33,226 nucleotides of DNA from a virus: positions 1 to 33,226 of the IMG/VR virus record IMGVR_UViG_3300010885_020289. One strand, 5' to 3'. Positions 19,601 to 28,600 of the stretch are shown in pieces. Below the pieces are notes generated by a model that was not told the DNA's origin, did no database searches, and worked only from the letters and a program-made list of their open reading frames with translations. How positions within the stretch are numbered: the first letter of the stretch is position 1; every line of letters starts with the position of its first letter. The position numbers were made by a program, and so were the translations under genes.

Positions 19601-22600
19601 AATGTATCTTCATCAATGGTTACAATAAAGCCGTTTAGTTATAATGCTAAACCTTTTCCAACTAAAAATATAGACACTGAGTTAAATGACTACGGTATTT
19701 TCAAATATCAAGTAGCAGGTTACGTTAGAGAAGACGATGTTGATCACGTACTATATGACCGTGCAGCACTATTGAATTATGATATTACTCAATTCCGAAA
19801 TAGTGATAAGATATGGTTAGCTTATACAGAAAATAATGATTGGGATGTTCTCGAATATATTAAAGTAGATTTGATTATCACTACTTGGACAGTTGACTTT
19901 GTTACTAATTCTCACATATATCTATATTGTGATGGAACAGATGATCTTGCTCGCGGCGATGTAATATCAATATCTAATCTAGGATTAATAGACGGATCTT
20001 ATATTATCCAAGACGTATCAGATAACATTATCACAATTTACACACTTAGTATATTAGCAACTATACCAAATTTAGTTACTAGTGGTGTTATTCATAGATT
20101 AAAGTCAGTTAGATACAAAAATCTAATGGCAGTTTCTGATAAGATTTATAATAGATTTGATATTTTAGGTGAAAAAATATGGATTGATCAGGATCTATCT
20201 GGAAATTGGTTAGTATTAGAAAATAAAGATGCATTTTTTAATAATGCAGGCACTAATAAGTCTGATGAAATATTACCATACACTAAGATTAACAATCAAC
20301 AAAATGGATATGAAATTAAAATAAGTGGTAATAACTTATATATGGTAGTTAGTTCCCCGTTTAAAGACAGAGGATCTGTTATTATATATCGCAGGCCAAA
20401 CAATTTAAGCAAGTGGAGTTATTCTCAGACTCTTAAAATTCCTAGTGATTACATAAGCTTTTTACCAAATGATCAATTTGGTAAAAGTTTAGATATATCG
20501 TATGATGGATTAACTATTGCAATTGGAATACCTCTAGCTAGTAATTTACGTAGTTTATATAAAGGAATCTTTAGTGAACAAGCTGGATATAATCAAAATG
20601 ATATAGTAACATATTTTGATGATCAAGACACTGGATTTATGTATCGATCTAAAATTCAAGTTAATTCGGGAACAGGTTCCTCATTTGTTTATGATAACTG
20701 GGATCTTGTTAGTTCTTATACTGGATCTGTGTTACCGTCAGCTACTCCGTCTGGATTAACAAATCAGGGCGTTGTTGCTATATTTAAATATGACGGATAT
20801 ACTAATAGATTTAAAATATCAAATATATTAGGATCAGCTGATCCTGTAAGTTACGAACAATTTGGTTCTAAAGTAAAATTTGTAGAAGACACAACTTCTA
20901 ATAATCTTGTTCTTTTTGTATCAGCAACTGGATACAGTACCGATACGGTTTTCAAAACTACAACAGAGTCAAGTGTTAATTCTAATATAATCACAGTTAA
21001 TAATACTACTGGTATAAAAGTAGGACAACTTATTGTTGGGTTAATTGATCCAATAACCGAAACAAATATTACTACTAAAGTAACAGGCACTACTAGCACA
21101 CACATATATCTCGATCAATATGTAACTATTGATATTAACGAACAGTTGCAATTTAAATTGCAATCTATAGGTAGAGTACACGTTCTAGTACAAACTAGTA
21201 ATGGTTGGCAGTTTAATAATGTAGAACCTTTTGTTGATCCATTTAAAAATCCACTAGTTGATATATTTCCACCTGCTAGCTTTGATCGAGTTAGTAATTC
21301 TAAATACGGATATGATTTTGATTGTTTATCTGATTTAAGTACAATTGCTGTTTCTTCTCCTTTTACAAGAGCAGGTACTGTTTATGTATTTGAAATAACT
21401 ACACAAAGTTACGAAAGCTTTCAATCTAAATTAAATGGTATTAATTATCTTTCATTTAGACTATTTGAAGTGATTAGTTCAGAAACACTTATTGATGGAT
21501 CTGTACCTAATTTAATTGGTGGATATATTTCCGCAGAAGATGCATTTGGATATAAAGTAATTCTTTCTAAGGATCTATTATTAGTATCTGCACCAAATAA
21601 TAATTCTAAAGGAAATCACGTTGGTGCAATATTTAATTTCCAAAAAGTTAATGAAACATATCAATTACAACAATCACTTATTCCACCAGTAACTAATACA
21701 TATGCATATGAAAGATTTGGCACTACGTTATCAATTGATCCATTAGGTGACATCTTAAGCATTGGTGCAGCAGGTGGTCCGTCGGTACTTGATACGACAT
21801 TTGATTCTTATGCTAAGGGATTATATTCAGAATTTTCGTTTAATCTTGATTCAATAGTAAAAATTGAAGGCACGGGTCCATATTATGTGAACTTTAATAT
21901 TACTGATCAAGAATTTAGCCCTCCTGTTGATTTATTTTATACTATATCTGGAAATAGTAATGAAAACTATAGTGGTAACTTTATAGCAACTACTAGTACT
22001 AATTCAACTATAACTTTTAAGTATGATGATTTTCCTGGACAGTTTGGAACAGGAATTACAAAAGCAACCAATCTTGATTTAAAGTATGTGTTAGACACCA
22101 CTAGTACATCTCTTACACCAACTACATTTGATAATAACTCAACAAAATTCTACGATCAAATACCGTTTACTGGTGCAGTTTATGTATATAATAAATTTGA
22201 CGATCAATTTATCTATGCTGACAGATTAACACCAAGTGATAATTTATCAGCACAGGATAATTTTGGATTTAGTATTTGTACATCTTCAAATTGTATTGCA
22301 ATTGGTGCACCTAATAAGTCCTTTGCCGGAATATCCTATGGATCTGTGTTTATTTTTAATTATAGTTCACTTAGTTGGAATAGACTACGTGAAGCAACAC
22401 CTCTAGTAGATATTGATAAATTTAAGAAATCTTTCTATTACAATACTACTACTAATACATTAATAGGAAATCTAGATTTATACGATCCATTAAAAGGACG
22501 CATTCCGGGTATTGCTGATCAAGAAATAAAATATCAAACTTATTACGATCCAGCTGTTTATCAATATAACGGTGATACAACTTTAGCAATTAACAACGAC

Positions 22601-25600
22601 CAAATTTGGACTGACACTCATATAGGAGAAGTTTGGTGGGATCTTTCAACAATTAAGTATACTTGGTACGAACAAGGAGATGTAACATACCGTAATTTAC
22701 AATGGGGAAAACTATTTCCCGGATCTATAGTTAATGTATACGAGTGGGTTGAATCAAAATACTTACCTAGTAAGTATCAGACATTAGCAGATACTACTGC
22801 GGGATTAGCTGAAGGTATTAGCGGAATACCAAAAGATACAACTGATACTACATATAGTACTAAAATAAAATATGATACTACTAGTGGTATTATTACTACA
22901 TTATATTACTTCTGGGTTAATAATAGAAGAGTAGCACCATCTTTTATGAATAGGAAACTAAGTGCTAATGATATTGCTAACCTCATAGCTGACCCAAAAA
23001 GTCAAGGTTATAGATCAATTAGTATTACTAGTGAGAACAGTCTATCTCTAACAAATATTAAACCTAAGTTACTCGGAACAAATGTCTCGTTAAATCTACA
23101 ATTTTATGAAATAGATAATACAGAATTAGCAATACATAGAGAATATGTATTAATCCCTAAGGGCGACCGATATGCTAATATTCCAAAAATATTAGAGAAA
23201 AAATGGTTTGATAGTTTAATAGGATTAGATATTGTTGGTAATACTGTTCCTGATAATAATTTAAGTATAAGACAGAGATACGGCAATTTTAATAGTCCTC
23301 GCCAGTCTTGGTTTGTTAATCGGTCTGAAGCATTAAAACAGACTATTGAGTATGTAAACTCAGTTTTACAAAATCAAAATTTATTAGATGAGATTAATTT
23401 AAAGAATCTAGAAAAACAAGAAATTCCTCCAACATTAGAATCTGGAGAAATTGATTTAATTGTTAATAGCTTAGAAGAATTGTCATATATTGGAACTAAC
23501 GGATTACTTACTGCACAAATATCGTTAACTCTTCGAGATGGAAAAATTATAGATTGGTTTATTGATAATAAAGGCCGAGGCTACGGTAAAAATAAATTAG
23601 CACCAGAGTATGGCGACGGAGTATGGGCTGGCCCAACTGCTAAGATAGTTAGTGCTACCGGAAGTGGTGGCGAACTTAAAACTTATGTAAATTCTTACGG
23701 AGAAGTTATTTGGGTTGAAATAACTAAACAAGGACAAGGTTATACGGAGATTTTAGGAAACACAGGTACTGATATTGGTACTACTGTTGTTGTAAGAGAT
23801 TTTACCGTATTGGTATTATCGGATGTTGATGCATTGAACAGTTGGAGTTTACAGACCTGGTCATTTGTTAGCGACTTTGATGCTATATCATATCGTAACT
23901 TAGTACAAAATAATCTAGGACTTGTTACTAAAAATTATCCACATCACTGGTTAAAGACTAGGACACAATCTTATAATGTTACAAGATACTGGTCTTTTGT
24001 TGATTGGTATGCATCTGGGTTTACTGCACAATCTGACATTAAGTTTATTATAGATCGTACAGATAATTTAAGTGGATTACCTTCTGATATTGGTGATTTA
24101 GTAAAAGTAACAAATGCTGGTCTTAATTCTTGGTTATTATTGTTAAAGATTGCTAATACAAACGATCCGGATTTTACTATAGATTATCAAGTAGTTGGTG
24201 AAGAGAACGCTACTATACAATTTTCAAGTGCTCTATACAATTTCAATAGTGAAATTGGATACGATGAGAAATATAGTTATGATTTAGATTTGTATGATTC
24301 TAATCCTACTACAGAATTAAGAATCATATTAGAAGCTATACGAGATGATATCTTTGTAGAAGAATTAAGGATTGAATATGTTAATTTATTCTTTAATACT
24401 ATACATTATATTCTAAGTGAGCAGCATTTTACTGATTGGTTCTTTAAGACTAGTTTCTTAAAAATGAATCAGATTGTTGGAAATTTAAATCAAAATGCAA
24501 CATTCCAAACAGATCCATTAGCAGACTACGAATCATATATTGAAGAAGTAAAACCATATAAAACTAAGATAAGAGAATTTGTTAGCTCATATCAAGGATA
24601 TGATTATTCTTACAATACTGTGACTGATTTTGATTTGCCTAGTTATTTTAATCTAGACACTGGAAATTTTGAAACAACTGATTTATATTCTTCGTATATA
24701 ACCAAATATCCTTGGGCCAATTGGTTAGAAAATCACACTTATCAAGTAGTGGATATTGTAATAAATCAAAAAGGATCTGGATATATTTCTAAGCCAACGG
24801 TAGTTATATCACCACCAATAGAAAACTCTATTGTTTGGAATAAACTAATCCCATTAGATGAGAGTGTTTACGTATCGTTTAACCATAACTATTATCTAAC
24901 TGGTACAACTGGTGTTACTGGAAGTACACCGCCTACACATACTACTGGTTCTGTATTAAACGGAACTGTTATCTTTACATATGTAGCTACTGATGCAAGT
25001 GCTACAGCATACATTGGTACCGGATCGTTGTTTGCAATTGAAATAGATAACCCAGGTTACGGATTTTTATCGTCACCGATTATAACTATTCGAGGAGGCA
25101 ATGGCCCAATCAATTTTGTACAGGCTACTGCGGTTGCCCACATAGGTAACAATAAGGCTAGAAGTATAACTCTTAAAATGAAGTTTGACAGATATCTAAA
25201 AAATTATTATGTTAATGATTTTAGTTATACTGATACTTTCCAAGCAATAAATGAATCTGTGTTTAAATTAACATATGCTCCTGAGATTGAAAAGAGCAAG
25301 TTTACAATAACTGTTAATGACATAGAGTATTACGGATCACAGTATTCTGTATCAATAAAGCAAGAAACACATGACACATATAATTCTATAATAGGAAATA
25401 TAGTATTTGCATCTTTAGTTACCGGCATTGTAGTAATTAAGTATTACAAAAACATTGGAATATACGGTGCTGCTGATCGAATTAATTACGCATATTCTCC
25501 AACTAGCGGGCAATATGGTAAGGATCTATCACAACTAATGACCGGAATAGATTACGGTGGAGTTGAGTTTACTAGTATAGCATTTAACATAGTTGGCGGA

Positions 25601-28600
25601 TGGGATATATTAAACTGGGATATTAGTTCTTGGGATACAATTGTTACTACTAACGACGACTATGTTGTTACATTTAGTAACAATAATTCTGGCATTATTT
25701 CAAATCAATTTACATTACCTTATATTCCTGCAACCGGCGAAATAATTAATACATACTTAAAAATTAAAAACACAAATGAAACTGTTAGAATTGATAGTAC
25801 AGATCATAATATTAACTATCAATTAACAATTGAAGGAAATCCAATATATTCTCTTAACGGAGCATTTAATAATACTTCAAGTGTAGAATTTAATACTTTA
25901 GAATATACGGTAACTGTTGTACGCTCACCAGTTTACAATGTTAACACTCTTACTACTAATATTTTAATTGATGTCTTTACCACCGGTGATTCTATAAAGT
26001 TTGAATATCCACAACCATTAACTGGTTGGAAGATAGGATCAAAATCCCTTACATCAGATTCAATCAGGTACAATTATAATACTTGGAGTATAGAAATTGA
26101 TGGTGATCGCCAGTTAGATTTTATTTTAAATTCTACATATAAGTTAACACCTATATTAACTGATCACATTGTTATATCAGATCCGATAGATAATACACTC
26201 TTTGATTTCCTTTTTGATTTTGAAAATGATGATTTTACTATTGAGCTCTTTGTCAAACCAGCAGCTGAACCTGATAATGATTGGAACCCAATTCTAACAA
26301 TAGGAAGATCCCAAGGCGGAGTTGAAAGAGGTAAAGAAATACGTATAGGATATAATATTGATAATTCTGGAGTAGGATATCTTATACCTAATAACAGTAA
26401 CAACGCTAATGTATACAATGGATTTGGTAGTTTAGAATTAGATACTTGGTCTCATATAGCATTGACTAGAAAAGGTAGTTCAGTTTATTTCTTTATTAAT
26501 GGTATATTAAAAGAAGAAATTACAAATGTAGATTTTACATTTTCTGCACTTGGGCCGTTGCAAATTGGATATGGTTTATATCCAGCTGATGGTTACTTCA
26601 AGGGATCAGTAAGCAATGTTAGAGTTCTTAAAGGTACAGGATTATATACTGTTAATTTCTTAGTTCCAAATTCGCCATTAATGAATATTGAAAATACTTC
26701 GTTATTAGTATTAGATTCTCAAATCTCATTAAGATCATTCAATGGTAATGGTATTAACAATGTTATAGATATTGGTATATTAGGAAATTTACGAACGGGT
26801 GATCAACTAACATTCCGTAAGACTACTAGTGATGGCACTATTTTACCAAATGATCAATCTCTTCTTGATTCATTAATATCAGGCGGTGATTTAGCATATA
26901 TCTCGGCCAAGGGAATTACTCCGGATGAAATAATTATTGACGGCGATGATTTTGTATCAGCTGAAACAAATCACGGTCCAGAAGAATTAGTACAAGGTCA
27001 TGTTGTTGATACAGTTGACATTAAGGTATATGATGCTCCAGCTTCAGGAGGTCCACGTATCACTATTGACAATTATATTGGTGACGGTATTACGTCTACA
27101 TATCCACTAGGTGTATTACCTCCTAACGAAGATGCTGTTATTGTCTTTATTAACAAACTCTTCCAAAATTCTATTAACGTAGATTTTGCAAACAAAACAG
27201 TTACTTTGGTTACTGATGACAATTTATCAGACCCGCCCCCACTTAATAGTAAAGTAACTATTTTTATAATAGATACTGCTGGATATGATATTTTATCTAG
27301 GGAGATAATTGTTGCAGATGGTGAAACTAGAAGTTTCTTAACCGGCGCTAGATATACAGCAAACGATGTAAGTGCGTATATATTAGTTGACGGAGTTGAT
27401 ACTAGTGCATCTATTTTAACAAGCAACCAAGATAATCCAAATATCGGTAATGTTATAGTTAGACTTGAAAATCCACCTGCTGAAGGTAGCATTGTACAAA
27501 TAATGATATTCAGGGGATCTATGCAAAAATATAGTAAAACGGTTAATCACGTTATTCCTATTACTAATAAAACAACATACGATTTACCTAGAGTTCCTAG
27601 TAGCATACTACCGTTATCTGCATATGTATGGGTAATTGTTACATATAGTGTTAATGGTGTAAAAAAACAAGATTTCTTAAGAGCACCTGACTATGAAAAT
27701 TTTGTGTATCCTGAACCAATAGAACTTGATGGATTAAGATATGCATCTTATTCAGTTGAATTAGATATTATTTCTGTATATAAAAACAATATAAAATTAT
27801 TACAAATCCGAGATTATTCTTTTGATAGTGCTAATAATATAATAATTCTAAGAGATGGTATTGCAACTGATGGTGATAAAATTATAGTGGAAATCTTTAG
27901 AGATCATGATTTTGAAATTAACGGGTCAAAACTAGTCATCACTAAAAATTACAATTTATCAAACAAAGATGCTATCCTATTCACTACATTTACTAACCAC
28001 GATCAATGGGATATAATGAGAAATAATAAAGAATTTGCATTCACTACTGGATACGAAGCTGTTCCGTATGACATAACACAATACGACACCTTTGGAACTA
28101 GCATTAACACATCCGGTATATTTGATCTACCAAGAACTGTTTCTGATAAGAGCGGAGTATTGGTTTCTGTTAGCAGAGAATTATTAGTTTATGGTGTTGA
28201 TTATGTAATTCTCGACAATATGAGACAGATTAGAGTCACACTTCCAGATGTATTAACCAAGAAAGATTTTATAGAAATTATAACAACTAATCCTAAAGTA
28301 GCTACTAATAGTTTTGGATTTAGAATCTTTAAGGATATGCTGAATAGAACCCAATATAAAAGATTGGATAATAAAAAAACTACAGAATTAATTAGAGATT
28401 TAAATTATTATGATACTTCTATTGAAGTAGCTAATGGATCTATATTAGATACACCTAATAGACAGAATAATTTACCAGGAGTTATTAATATCAATTTTGA
28501 AAGAATTGAATACATGGTAAAAAATAATAATGTGTTAAGTCAATTACGTAGAGGAACCGTTGGCACAGCAATCAATGTATCTGTTCCAGCCGGAACTTCT

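Larger units (their letters stand above)
20311..22390 (+). other. FG-GAP-like beta-propeller (giant protein about 2208-2901)
   Basis: Blades repeat the theme FGxSxxxSxDxxxIAIGxP, followed by GxVxIF. Examples are DQFGKSLDISYDGLTIAIGI, SKYGYDFDCLSDLSTIAVSS, DAFGYKVILSKDLLLVSAPN, ERFGTTLSIDPLGDILSIGA and DNFGFSICTSSNCIAIGAPN. At least five blades with GSVIIYRR, GTVYVFEI or GSVFIFNY endings are visible. A CBM-like module and repeat copy 2 are inserted between blades. Confidence 0.65.

Noticed and set aside
27073-27492. Minus-strand frame of 139 residues inside the giant gene
   Set aside because: It is antisense to a conserved part of the giant protein, hydrophobic by reverse-complement bias, and lacks a ribosome site.
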